In this document: piece by piece, positions 28,295-37,404 of the stretch
How positions within the stretch are numbered: the first letter of the stretch is position 1
How the letters are laid out: the number at the start of each line of letters is the position of its first letter
Origin: Hondaea fermentalgiana
Lineage: Eukaryota > Sar > Bigyra > Thraustochytrida > Thraustochytriidae
Assembly: GCA_014084085.1 (NCBI GenBank)
Contig: NPFB01000007.1
Coordinates: forward strand, 48,050-112,049
Direction: 5' to 3'
Length of the DNA stretch: 64,000 nucleotides
Position numbers and translations under genes: made by a program
The notes under the pieces: generated by a model
Seen by the model: the letters and a program-made list of their open reading frames with translations, nothing else
Databases searched by the model: none
Told to the model about the DNA's origin: nothing

Positions 28295-31200
28295 CTAAAT
28301 GTCAAGTGGGGCCGGCAGCTGCGGCCGATTCGTAGAATGTCGCCAAAGCTCCACGCAGAGTTCTTCCTCTCTTGCGCGCAGCCGTTCCAAAAGACCTGGC
28401 CCATCCTGGTCCTTTCTCGCCGTACTGCGCACGGGTTGAGCACCATCAAACACCACCAGCGCTGATGTGTCCGTATCCTTGCGATGATGATGCAACTCAT
28501 GTCGCGCCCCCCTAGGAATCGTTGACTGTGAGATGGGGTTGTCATTCTTTCTCGATGGTTTGTTGCTCTTGCAAGAAGTCCCGCGACGCGCCGCCCTAGA
28601 CTTTGCACGCGCCCCACGTTTCTCGCGAACAACCCGTGGTCTTGCGAGACGCATGGCAGACTCTGCTTGTGCTTTGCGAAAGGCGCGTGAGTGCTTTCGC
28701 CGGCTTTTCTTCTCCTTTTCCCTCTCGTTTGTTGCCTCCTCGTCTCGCACCTTTGTCTCCATTGCCGCCTGCAAAGGCTGCAGAGTCTCTGGCATGGGAA
28801 GTGGTGGCGGTTCTTGCGGTGTTTGCAAATTTGCTAACAAGCTCGCTCGGTTTGTCGCTTTACACGCAATTTGACGAGCAAGTCGCTGTATAACACGAAC
28901 AGCGCAAATCTTGACTTGCCACGAACGCCAGAATACTTGAATGCGGCATGCCGCGCGAGCGACTACCATATGTTTCTTGCGTCGATGACGTTGTCGTTCT
29001 AAAAATGCAAACCATGCCCAGGCAATTGTTTCCGATGCAAGATTACGCGCACGTAAAAGACGCCTTCCTCGGTCGCGACGAATCCACGCTTGGATCACCC
29101 TTGCTGCACTTTCGCAGCGTGAAACCTTGCGAGCTTGGCGAGCTCGCCAAAGCCGCTGAAGTTTGCGGACGAGACGGACAGCGTGTAAAGTCCGCCGCTT
29201 CCAGGCGCAGAAGAATGCAAATTGCACGTGCCTTGCATGAACGCAGCGCCACCAGTGGGCAATTTTCATACTCTTGTTAGTTTTCAGCTCCTTCCGTAAC
29301 GTCTCAACTCTTTGCATCGCCTGCAAAGAGCGTATCCACGCTTGGATGCACGTCGCGGCAGTACAGCGGAGGTCGAAGACGCGATGTTGATAGAGGCTCC
29401 ACGCACGAGAAATGATTGTTGCGGCGTGACGTCGATGATGGCGCACTGCAGGCCAGTTTTGCTTGCACATGGACGTGAAGCGTGCGATTGCTTCCAAGGC
29501 TTCGCCCGAGCGAATAGCATTGTCAAGACGTGAAATCTGACGACGATGCAAACGATGGCCCTTGACAAGTAGCCGGAGGCTTGCCGCCGCAGAAAGCTTG
29601 ACGCGACGAGGTTCCTCCTCGCAGTCAGACACATCTTGGCCGTTGCGAGGGTCTACGCGTTGGGTTGGAAGATCCAGATCCTCGTTGCTGCTGCTTTGAC
29701 CATTGTTACTTTCCGCAGCGCCAGTAGTCAGCGGCTTCCAGCCACCCGTGCTCTGGCAGCTTCTCTCGGGGGCGACATCACGACACTCGCTTGCGTCGTT
29801 CGCGCTGCGCGCAAAGACAAGGTCGTGCATCCCGTGCAGCATACGCTCCACCATTGCGGTAAAGGCGTCGTCATGCTTTCCAAAGCCCGGGGAGAGATTC
29901 ACTTCGAGCAACCAGCACCGAAGTTCGTCGTCCAAGAGAAGATCAATACCATAAAGCTCAAAGCTTCGATCGCGGTGAACAACCTTGTGAAGTCCAGCCT
30001 GAAGAGCTAATCGACAGGCTGTTTCGATCGAGGCTGATAGCTTGCGTTCGTCCGCAGCCGTGGACACTTGGCCTTCGCTTCGCAAGTGCAAGAGCAAATT
30101 CTCCATGCTGAGAATTGACCCAGGCCCCTGAACGGAGGCGTTGCAAAGATGCACGGATGCCCGAGAAAGGTCGCGTGCATCCAAAGAGTACGGGTCGCGG
30201 CACATGCGGCAATAAAAAGGGTTGTAAATCCAGGCCTTCAAGGGAGCCCAGGAGGTGACGAGGACCCAAACGCGCAGGTCGAGCTTTCGGTGACCCGGTC
30301 CCAGTTGAGGATTTTCAATATACTTTTGAACAATGCGTGCACCCCCCATCCTTGCTCCGTTGGCCTCGATGGCTTTGAGCTGGTTGTGCAAAAAGATACC
30401 CGCCGCCTTGCTTTTGTCGCCGGGTTTGACGATCCAAATATTGCGTCGTCCGTTCATAATCCATTGTGGGTCGAGACGGCTGAGTTGGCTTGCTAGTTGT
30501 CGCGCCTTGGCAACGAGCCCACCAACTTGGGCGTCAAGGCCTGCGATGCGCTGGGTCGTGTTGGCAGATGTGCCGTCGAGAACGGCAAGCTGAGCACTTA
30601 GCTCGACAAGGCTTTCCCACTCGGCGTCTGAAAAGGTTCGAGCGCGACTCACCTGACCGAGAAGACGGCCAACGCGTTCGTCGCACACGAGCAAGGCCAT
30701 GCGAAAAAGTCGAGTGTCGACGAGGCGCAGGGCCTCGTCGCCCACTTCGAGGATGCTACGCACAACACTGGCTGCAGCGGTCTGGCGATAGTCCTCGCGA
30801 AAATTCCGCCTGCCGGCGTCGTCGTGGAGCGAGTAGCACCGTGGAAATACTTGCTTTGCGCTTACGCCATGATTCCAGTGCAAGAGGTCCAAATTTTGAG
30901 CAAGTGCATGCTTGGTTGTGATTTCTGTGTTGCGTTCAAAATGGTTGTAAAAGAGATGTTTGTTGCGACGCAAAAGGCTTGCCGTCGGCAGGTTTTCTAC
31001 CGTGAGGAGCAAAGAGCACGACCGCAATGAGATTGTCGATGGAAGGCCGCTTCCGCCACCTCCCGGATGCTTTTGCGCGTTGCGCGACCACCCGTGCTGT
31101 TCCAGGGTCCTCACGAGTGGCCGCAAATGCGAAGACTGCGCTCCACAAGCCTCGAACACGCGTGCCTTGGCGTGTCGCGCCCCCCGATCCTGCTGCCCTG

Positions 31201-31321
31201 TCGCGCGAGTGCGGCTCCGCTGCACCTTGGCTGCGCCCTGGCGCCAGCGCGGGGCCACTTCGTCCTCGTCGCGAGCTCTTTGGCGCGCCGCACCGTGCCA
31301 TGCAGAGTCGTGCGTGCGCAT
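28295..31321 (-). CDS. Tubulin-tyrosine-ligase-like (TTLL3/8-like) enzyme with C-terminal IQ motifs
   Basis: 1008 residues. TTLL proteins add glutamate or glycine chains to tubulin in axonemes. An N-terminal TTLL region (about 65-170) includes LEQHGW and [15 protein letters not shown]. The ATP-grasp core has [16 protein letters not shown] (about 293-308), [19 protein letters not shown], and the Mg-binding [10 protein letters not shown] (about 466-475). KPG-KS followed by GI and [10 protein letters not shown] is closest to TTLL3/8 glycine ligases, so glycylation is likely but not proven. The tail (about 620-880) has several IQ-type motifs ([47 protein letters not shown]), suggesting calmodulin or myosin-light-chain-like partners, and then basic disordered sequence. 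Single exon; it starts 231 bp after the stop of the RPUSD1-like gene on the same strand. Confidence 0.92.
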   Translation of the reverse strand: MRTHDSAWHGAARQRARDEDEVAPRWRQGAAKVQRSRTRATGQQDRGARHAKARVFEACGAQSSHLRPLVRTLEQHGWSRNAQKHPGGGGSGLPSTISLRSCSLLLTVENLPTASLLRRNKHLFYNHFERNTEITTKHALAQNLDLLHWNHGVSAKQVFPRCYSLHDDAGRRNFREDYRQTAAASVVRSILEVGDEALRLVDTRLFRMALLVCDERVGRLLGQVSRARTFSDAEWESLVELSAQLAVLDGTSANTTQRIAGLDAQVGGLVAKARQLASQLSRLDPQWIMNGRRNIWIVKPGDKSKAAGIFLHNQLKAIEANGARMGGARIVQKYIENPQLGPGHRKLDLRVWVLVTSWAPLKAWIYNPFYCRMCRDPYSLDARDLSRASVHLCNASVQGPGSILSMENLLLHLRSEGQVSTAADERKLSASIETACRLALQAGLHKVVHRDRSFELYGIDLLLDDELRCWLLEVNLSPGFGKHDDAFTAMVERMLHGMHDLVFARSANDASECRDVAPERSCQSTGGWKPLTTGAAESNNGQSSSNEDLDLPTQRVDPRNGQDVSDCEEEPRRVKLSAAASLRLLVKGHRLHRRQISRLDNAIRSGEALEAIARFTSMCKQNWPAVRHHRRHAATIISRAWSLYQHRVFDLRCTAATCIQAWIRSLQAMQRVETLRKELKTNKSMKIAHWWRCVHARHVQFAFFCAWKRRTLHAVRLVRKLQRLWRARQARKVSRCESAARVIQAWIRRDRGRRLLRARNLASETIAWAWFAFLERQRHRRKKHMVVARAACRIQVFWRSWQVKICAVRVIQRLARQIACKATNRASLLANLQTPQEPPPLPMPETLQPLQAAMETKVRDEEATNEREKEKKSRRKHSRAFRKAQAESAMRLARPRVVREKRGARAKSRAARRGTSCKSNKPSRKNDNPISQSTIPRGARHELHHHRKDTDTSALVVFDGAQPVRSTARKDQDGPGLLERLRAREEELCVELWRHSTNRPQLPAPLDI

Positions 31322-31552
31322 CGCACGGCACAGCAGGCCAGACGGTCCAGCGCGCGCATGCGATGCACACGCAGCAGCTGTTCGCGCCCGAGCTGCGCCT
31401 CGAGAGACCTACCTCGCGAGCTCTGATGGTAGCGGTGCCAGCCTGAGTGATCCGGAGACCACCTTCAGGTTGGGCCGCCCGGGGACTCTCTCTTTCAACG
31501 GCCATTTTATTTCTTGTCGTGTCTGACCCACGCTGACGATGGAGTTGCGGGA

Positions 31553-33050
31553 TCATGCATTTGCGCCCAGGGGGAAGGGATCTTTGGTTTCCAGCACGAG
31601 ATCGCGCAAGTTGCCGCCCATGAAGTTTTTTACGTCCTTCTGCGAAGAGCTCGTCAAATAGGGAGTTCGTGAGTAAGTGAGCGAGTGAGTGAAATAGAAT
31701 GGGAAACTTACGTAGCGGACCTTGCCTTTGTGTGTGGCAAAGTTGAGCTCCAAACGAAGCGCATGCAGATACATGCGCGAAGGAAGCATGTAAAATGCGC
31801 TGTCTGCGGGGGCGCCGATTGCGCTGCAAAAGACAGGCCTGGATTTCAAAAAGGAAAAGAGAACACGTGAGTAAACCAGAGTCCGACACTCGAAAAAGCG
31901 AAAAAGAAACGTACCCATAGGTAGCATCGCCTACAATAGGGAATCCAAGATGCATGCAGTGCAGTCGAAGCTGGTGTCTCCGACCCTGAATGGGACGCAT
32001 GATTACCTTGGTCACATCCTCTCCGTGGAGCTGGCCGTATGCAATCGGCAAAATTTGTGTGCGCGCTTCGCGACCGGCCGCATTGTCAATGACCATACGA
32101 AAATCATCTTTACTCGGCTCTGCAATGGCTCCCTCAACATCGAAGACCGGGAGATACCCGCTCGAGGCTGCGTCTTCGTACTGATTGCGCAGGAGCCTTT
32201 CCAAGAGCGTGCTGCCAGACGTGGAGTCCTCATCTTGCTCGAGCTCCTTGGTCCGAATCCCGAATGCCTCAGCTCGTTCCCAGCATTCGCGAACACGCAC
32301 CGAGGGTTGCCCCGGTGCAAAGCGAAAAGCCTCATGGCAAACTTCTTGGTCTGCAGTTTGGTCAGTAGGTACGGAGGTTTGCTCTGCGGCGTCGCCTTGC
32401 GACATGACAAAAGGAAGCGGTCTCTTTGCAGCTGGCTTTGCAGGACGTAGCTTTCCCTTGACAAGGGCCACGTAGTATTTACGCGTGAGACGCTCCTGAA
32501 AGAGCTTTGACGCATTTCCCGCGCCGCGACGGCACAGACCAATGCAAAGCACGCCAGACGTCGCGAAATCGAGCTGATGAACCCAGCGCGGGCGCTTGGC
32601 CTCCTCGGGAATGATTTTTTTGACAAAGTTTTCGACGGTGACAGGGAAGTCGCCATCGAGCCGAAAATCGGCTGGCTTGTCAATGACCAAGTGATCGTCG
32701 CTTTGATGCAGAATGTCCACCTTGCACTCGTCGAGGCTTGAGACGCCGCCTCGACGATTCACCGGGCCGGAGATTGCTCGCTGCTTCTTGCTGGCTGGAC
32801 TTGCATCGCCTTCGCCCTGCGTTGTTCCTCCCTCCGTCACCTCCTCGCGGTGCTGCTGAGCCCCGGCTTCTTCGTGCCGCACGGGTCTGAGCGCCGCGAC
32901 CTGAGTGGTGCTGCCGGTGGTCGCCAGGCCCACATGGGGCGGTCGCTCTGGTTGCTCCTGCTGCTGCTGCTGCTGCTTTACTTCTGTGTTGGAGACGAGA
33001 TCTGTCGCCGACTTCGACGCCGGAGTTTGGTCTTCCCCGCGCGAGGACAT
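31553..33050 (-). CDS. RPUSD1: RluA-family pseudouridine synthase, RPUSD1-like, three exons (33050..31915, 31838..31712, 31639..31553)
   Basis: The spliced protein is 449 aa. The enzyme isomerises uridine to pseudouridine in RNA. The catalytic block [11 protein letters not shown] has the nucleophile Asp161; HQLD instead of the usual HRLD is typical of RPUSD1. [14 protein letters not shown] and the C-terminal [24 protein letters not shown] complete the fold. Reading straight through after DATYG gives low-quality sequence. Removing two introns joins it to [12 protein letters not shown] (the conserved RMxLHA motif) and to KDVKNFMG, in frame, and the total is a whole number of codons. The N-terminal 100 residues are Gln/Glu-rich and not conserved. 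A DE-rich insertion lies between the catalytic and C-terminal blocks. The ATG at 33050 is chosen because no ATG lies upstream in the open frame. Confidence 0.92.
31640..31711 (-). other. Intron 2 of the RPUSD1-like gene (72 bp)
   Basis: On the minus strand the donor is TAC/GTAAGT and the acceptor TCTTCGCAG. It is phase 0, and removal leads to the last 28 codons and a TGA at 31553-31555. Confidence 0.88.
31839..31914 (-). other. Intron 1 of the RPUSD1-like gene (76 bp)
   Basis: On the minus strand the donor is GG/GTACGT, with a pyrimidine-rich end and AATCCAG acceptor. It interrupts a Gly codon right after DATYG. Removal continues into PVFCSA and the RMYLHA motif. Confidence 0.9.
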
Positions 33051-33349
33051 CCTGCGTCGCAGTCTGCACAGCGAGCGATTCGTCGCCTTTATACTACAAT
33101 GCGTGTTCAAGGTCTGCTGCTGCTTGCTTGGAGTTCAAGAGGTGCTTCAACGCGCGCTTTTTGGCAAGAAAGACGAGCTTGACGCGCGAAAAACCTCAGT
33201 CAGTCTCCGAGGCAGTCCTTTGTCACATCCCGGTCGTCGCGGGCCTAGTAAACGCACATCGCATGCTGATCGCACGAGGTTCTCAGCGGAGTCCTACGAC
33301 GCGGGCTTTCGAGGTCGCGGGATGGATGGATGGATGGGTGACACTGACG
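33051..33349. promoter_or_regulatory. 299-bp divergent promoter
   Basis: The RPUSD1-like gene (minus) and the coiled-coil gene (plus) start back to back, so this short stretch must serve both. The boundary depends on the start chosen for the coiled-coil gene. Confidence 0.55.
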
Positions 33350-34633
33350 ATGATGCCACGTGCTGATGCCCTTGTCCTGCGACCGGTTCATCCCGAGGGT
33401 TTGGTATACCAGGAAAACCAAAACAGAGCCTGCCTTCGCGAGCGCGCGTGGGCCAAGATGGAGACGCCTGAGCTGGCGGAGATGCTCGTGGCTCGCGCGT
33501 GCGAGGACCTCTCTGCGGCCGTTCGCGCCCTCGAGGTCCGAGCTGTGCTGCGCGAGGTGGTGGACGAGATCGTGGAAGCCGAAGAGCGCGCCAAGGGCTT
33601 GGCGCTTGGCAAGGCGCTTCGCGTAGCGCTCGCGCAGGCTGATGAGGCGAGGAAGAACGAGATTGAGCTCCGTGAAGAGTGCTGCGCGTGGAGGAAAGGC
33701 GCAGCAAAAACAAGGGCTGATGCTGCTGCTCTTGCGAAGACTTTGGGTCGCGAGTTCGAACAGACTCGCGCCGCGGTGGCCGCCGCGCGGGAACAAGAGC
33801 AGGAACTTCATCTCTTGCGAGAGGAGCAAGCTCTATGGCCAGGGCGACTGCAGGCTACTGAAGCACTTTTACTCGAGAGTCGAGCTCGCGTCGTGGAGCT
33901 TGAGGCTCAAGTAGAAGCTCTTCTTGCCGTGCAGCAAGATCTGCAAGAACAACAGTGGCTCACGGCACCATCTGGGCCGAGCAACTCACTTGATGCTGCG
34001 GCCCCTGGCGCTGCTACTGCGGAGCGTCCAACATCTTCATTGTCTCAGTCCACTGCTGATGCAGGATTGCAAGACACGCAGACACTGACGCGTGGTGTTG
34101 GCTGGCGTTTCAGTCTCGGGCGAAAGCGATCAATTGGGTCGCAGGGCAGCGCAAGCGACGTAGCTCGCGATCCGCAGCAACACAAGGCCATTTTAGGCTT
34201 TGAGAAGAAGCTTGAGAGCGTAAACACGGCTCTTGCAGCCAGTAAGAGCGCGATTGAGGACCGCGATGCGCAAATCGAGGCGCTTACAGCGGCCAAGGAC
34301 ATCAATGCGCAGCGCGTCAAGGAACTCGAAACTGCTCTTGACGCAGCTGCAGTTGAGGTGCACCGGCTGCACGATCAGCTTGCTGCGGACAAAGAAGTTA
34401 TCACCTTTTTGGATGACCGCGTTGGCCAGCTCGAGAGGGGGGCGCGGGATGTCCAAGCTGGGCGAGACGCCTCGCGCATTGCGCGTGAAGCCTCGCTCGA
34501 AACTGACTTGTCTATTGCGCGCTCGCGCGCCAACAAGCTTGCAGACCAGCTTCTCGCCGCACAGGCTGCGAAACGCCTTCTCGCTCGCGAAGTCCGTTCG
34601 CTGCGCGCTGCCGCAGAGTCCCAGTTGACGTGA
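33350..34633 (+). CDS. Coiled-coil protein of unknown function
   Basis: 427 residues if translation starts at the tandem ATGs 33350/33353; ATGs at 33263, 33326 and 33458 are in the same frame, so the N-terminus is uncertain. Two Ala/Glu/Leu/Arg-rich coiled coils are evident, about residues 35-210 and 285-427, with repeated heptads such as LEAQVEALLAVQQDL and LETALDAAAVEVHRLHDQL. A Ser/Thr/Gln-rich linker with a basic RKRS patch separates them. No enzymatic motif, signal peptide or membrane span is visible. It resembles scaffold or centrosome-type proteins only by composition. Confidence 0.75.
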   Translation: MMPRADALVLRPVHPEGLVYQENQNRACLRERAWAKMETPELAEMLVARACEDLSAAVRALEVRAVLREVVDEIVEAEERAKGLALGKALRVALAQADEARKNEIELREECCAWRKGAAKTRADAAALAKTLGREFEQTRAAVAAAREQEQELHLLREEQALWPGRLQATEALLLESRARVVELEAQVEALLAVQQDLQEQQWLTAPSGPSNSLDAAAPGAATAERPTSSLSQSTADAGLQDTQTLTRGVGWRFSLGRKRSIGSQGSASDVARDPQQHKAILGFEKKLESVNTALAASKSAIEDRDAQIEALTAAKDINAQRVKELETALDAAAVEVHRLHDQLAADKEVITFLDDRVGQLERGARDVQAGRDASRIAREASLETDLSIARSRANKLADQLLAAQAAKRLLAREVRSLRAAAESQLT

Positions 34634-35504
34634 CTGTCTCGAACCGAATGATCTCTTTGTCAGCCAAGTATGCCGCAGCTGCTTTTCCTCATGCTCACAC
34701 GATCGTTACTCTTTTTGTTCGCATTGCCGGCTACAGCTACAGCTACAGCCACAGCCAGTCACCAAGCACGAACGAACCTGTCATTGCGATGGTCGCGTCG
34801 CCGGCACCAGCCAGCCAGGCAGCCAAGCAAGCAGGCAGGCAGGCAGGCAGGCAGCAGGCAGACAGACAGTCAAAAAAACATCCATCGCCTCGTCGCACGG
34901 TTATTCTGGCCACGATCAAGCCCCACTACACCCTAAATCGGTGGCCTTCCTTCGTATACGTATAACATCGCGCTCGACAACGACAACGACGATGACGACG
35001 ATGCGACGAAGGCCCACCCCCGCAGGTTGTGCAAGGCCAGCTTCACGCTTATCACAGGTGGGGTGAGGTGAGCAGGCGTGGGCCACTTGTCACCCACCCA
35101 CCCACCCCCTGACACCGTCTTCTACACCTGCACGCACACCCTCTCCCGCACGCTCGCTCGCTCGAGTCTCCTTCCTGCCCTGTCGGCCGAGCCGAGCCGA
35201 GCCGAGCCGAGCAGAGCAGAGCAGAGTAGAGGCAGAGCAGCACGGCTCAGCGCGGCGCCAACGTGAAGCCAAGTCGCCGCTGTTCTAGGGGGTTTTGCTT
35301 TACAGGGTTTTACAGCTTGCGCTTTGCGCGGAGAGGCGGGCGCAGAGTCCGCCCCTGGGCCCTCTCCCTGCTAAGACGGACTCGCGATTCCGCGTGAGGC
35401 GCGAGGCCGAGCGGAGCAGACCCGAGTCGCGAGACCCGCGGCGCGACAGACAGGCCGGCAGGCAGGCCGGCAGGCAGGCAGACCCGCGCGGAGGAGCGGC
35501 AGGC
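34634..35504. other. Spacer upstream of PEX11 with GCAG and GAGCC repeats
   Basis: Non-coding. It contains a TACAGC repeat (about 34732-34752), a GCAGG/GCAAG tract (34811-34868), a GAGCC/GAGCA pentamer run (35192-35226) and a further GGCAGGCC/GGCA tract (35451-35481) ending 23 bp before the PEX11 ATG. Confidence 0.7.
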
Positions 35505-37115
35505 ATGGCGCAGAGCGAGGAGGCCCGCGCGGAGCGGGATGACGAAGAGCGCCGCGAGGGGAAGAAGGATGGCGGCGAGGAGGCGCTGCCCGAGCAGGAC
35601 CAGCAGCAGCAGCAGCAGCAGGTGGAGGTGGAGGTTCATGTGCCGGTGGTGACGGCGACGAGTCCCGGGGGAGGCAGGCGCAAGAGCGTGACCATCAACG
35701 AGGACAAACCCGTCACGATCGAGGTCAAACACCCGCCGCAGAGCGCGGCGTCTAGCAAGTTGCCCGTGAGGTCAGCTCTGAAGAAGCCCGAAGACTTGCA
35801 ATTCGTCATTCGGAGCGCCGACCCCATCGGCCAAGACACCGCCGTGTATGAGTTTAACAAGTACCAAATGCCCATGGGCGACGGCAGCAAGCCGCTCAAA
35901 GGCATTTCCGGCTCCGCCACGCGTCTCGAGCGAATCGTCGCAACCTACGTGGCCCGCATCTCTGTTCTGCTCGGACGCTCGAGCGGGCGGGATAAAGCCG
36001 CCTCTGTGATTCAATATGCTGCCATGTTCTGGGGCAGTCAGCCCTTTGTGAACCTGACCAAAATCGAGGACTCGGACGAGGCGCCGTGGAAAAAACTTGA
36101 AGAGTCCATGAGCAATGGCCGTAAAGTTTTTCGCCTCGGCAAATGGATCAAAGAGTATGAAAAGGCTCGTGTTGCGCTCACAGCGCCCGACTCCTACCTC
36201 GGCGTCCACCCAAACAAGTACAGCGCCCTCGTCACCCGGTTCCTCGCGGTGCTCATGAACTCCTTCTCATTTTGGTACTACGTTTTTGACAATATGATCT
36301 GGGCGGCGCAGTCCAACCTCATCAATCGATACCCGCGTCAGGAGGAGCTCAGGCGCTCTCTTTTGGAAGCGTACCCCAAGCTCTCGTACGAGCGGTACAT
36401 TGAGCTTCAAAATGAACACATTAAATCTCTCGACCAGCGCGAGCAAGCCGACCAGCGTGTGAAGCGCTGGAAGGACCTCAAGAATTGGTCGTCTCTCGGG
36501 CGTCTCATCTTTGCCATTGTCCATTGCTACATCCAAATCAAATCGCTGCGCACCGAGGACGCCCGGCTTCGCGACCGCTACGCTGACCGCATTCGCCGGG
36601 CAGAAATCCAGCTCAGCGATGCTCTCGACGAGGCTAGCACCTCGAGCGACGAGTCTGCTAGCACGAGCGGATCGGCGCGTCAGCTCGTCCGGCGCTACAG
36701 CGACCGTTCAGACTCGATCACCAGCGAACGCGGTGTACCTTTGCGGACCCCAGCAGATCTCCGCGCCGAGCTCAGCACGCGTCGCAAGGAGGTCAAGGAT
36801 GCTGTCATCGAGCAGCAGCAAGAGCTTTTCGGGGCGCTTTGCAATCTTGGCATTCTCTTGAACCGCCTTAAATTCCGCTTTTTCCGCGCCTTCCCGCTCT
36901 GGGTCATTGGTGCTCTCGGCATGACCTCGGGCATTCTTGGCTGTCTCAAGAACTGGCCCAAATTCGTGCCCAAGCCCAAGGCCAACAAGGTGGCCCGCCG
37001 TCGTTCCGACAGCCTTGATGACGAGGTACGGAGTGTTGGCTCGCCCATCTCTTCACCGAAATTCCAGCAGTCTTCACTTCCAGACCCGCAAACGACCATT
37101 AACCATCTCATGTGA
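35505..37115 (+). CDS. PEX11: Peroxisomal membrane protein PEX11 family
   Basis: 536 residues from the first ATG of the open frame. PEX11 proteins bend and elongate peroxisomal membranes before fission. Conserved blocks are present: the amphipathic segment after TRLERIVATYVARI with AASVIQYAAMFWGSQ (about 137-170), FRLGKWIKEYEKAR (about 210), FWYYVFDNMIWAAQSNLI (about 255-275), GRLIFAIVHCYIQIKSL, and a last hydrophobic stretch FPLWVIGALGMTSGILGCLKNW. Typical PEX11 is about 230-260 aa. This one has an extra N-terminal 130 residues (Glu/Gln-rich, then basic and Pro-rich), a Ser-rich loop near 385-430 and a basic tail with RRRS, possibly phosphorylated. Convergent with the PX gene, 289 bp apart. 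Confidence 0.93.
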   Translation: MAQSEEARAERDDEERREGKKDGGEEALPEQDQQQQQQQVEVEVHVPVVTATSPGGGRRKSVTINEDKPVTIEVKHPPQSAASSKLPVRSALKKPEDLQFVIRSADPIGQDTAVYEFNKYQMPMGDGSKPLKGISGSATRLERIVATYVARISVLLGRSSGRDKAASVIQYAAMFWGSQPFVNLTKIEDSDEAPWKKLEESMSNGRKVFRLGKWIKEYEKARVALTAPDSYLGVHPNKYSALVTRFLAVLMNSFSFWYYVFDNMIWAAQSNLINRYPRQEELRRSLLEAYPKLSYERYIELQNEHIKSLDQREQADQRVKRWKDLKNWSSLGRLIFAIVHCYIQIKSLRTEDARLRDRYADRIRRAEIQLSDALDEASTSSDESASTSGSARQLVRRYSDRSDSITSERGVPLRTPADLRAELSTRRKEVKDAVIEQQQELFGALCNLGILLNRLKFRFFRAFPLWVIGALGMTSGILGCLKNWPKFVPKPKANKVARRRSDSLDDEVRSVGSPISSPKFQQSSLPDPQTTINHLM

Positions 37116-37404
37116 ACTTTCGCCTTTTCTCCAGAGACTCGGCTCCCTTTCCTTATCTATAAGTTTAATGTCAAACTTCACATATTTACCATAGAGGTTC
37201 TTATTTCGTGATGAGAGTGTGCCAAGGTACATGACATCTTGCCTGCGTCGAACTTCTAGCTGGTTTGAACACGTTCTTGGCGCGCATTCCACTCATCACA
37301 GTCGTTCCTAGAGCAAGGGATTCATCAATCGTCAATTTTTTGTTTTACATAGGAATCATACGTGGTAGGTCTACGGCGAGTCCGCCGAGCCACAAAGAGA
37401 TCTT

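Noticed and set aside
30936..33110. Single 724-codon frame joining the pseudouridine synthase to sequence within the TTLL gene
   Set aside because: After DATYG the frame reads intron sequence; splicing of two introns restores the conserved C-terminus and a stop at 31553.
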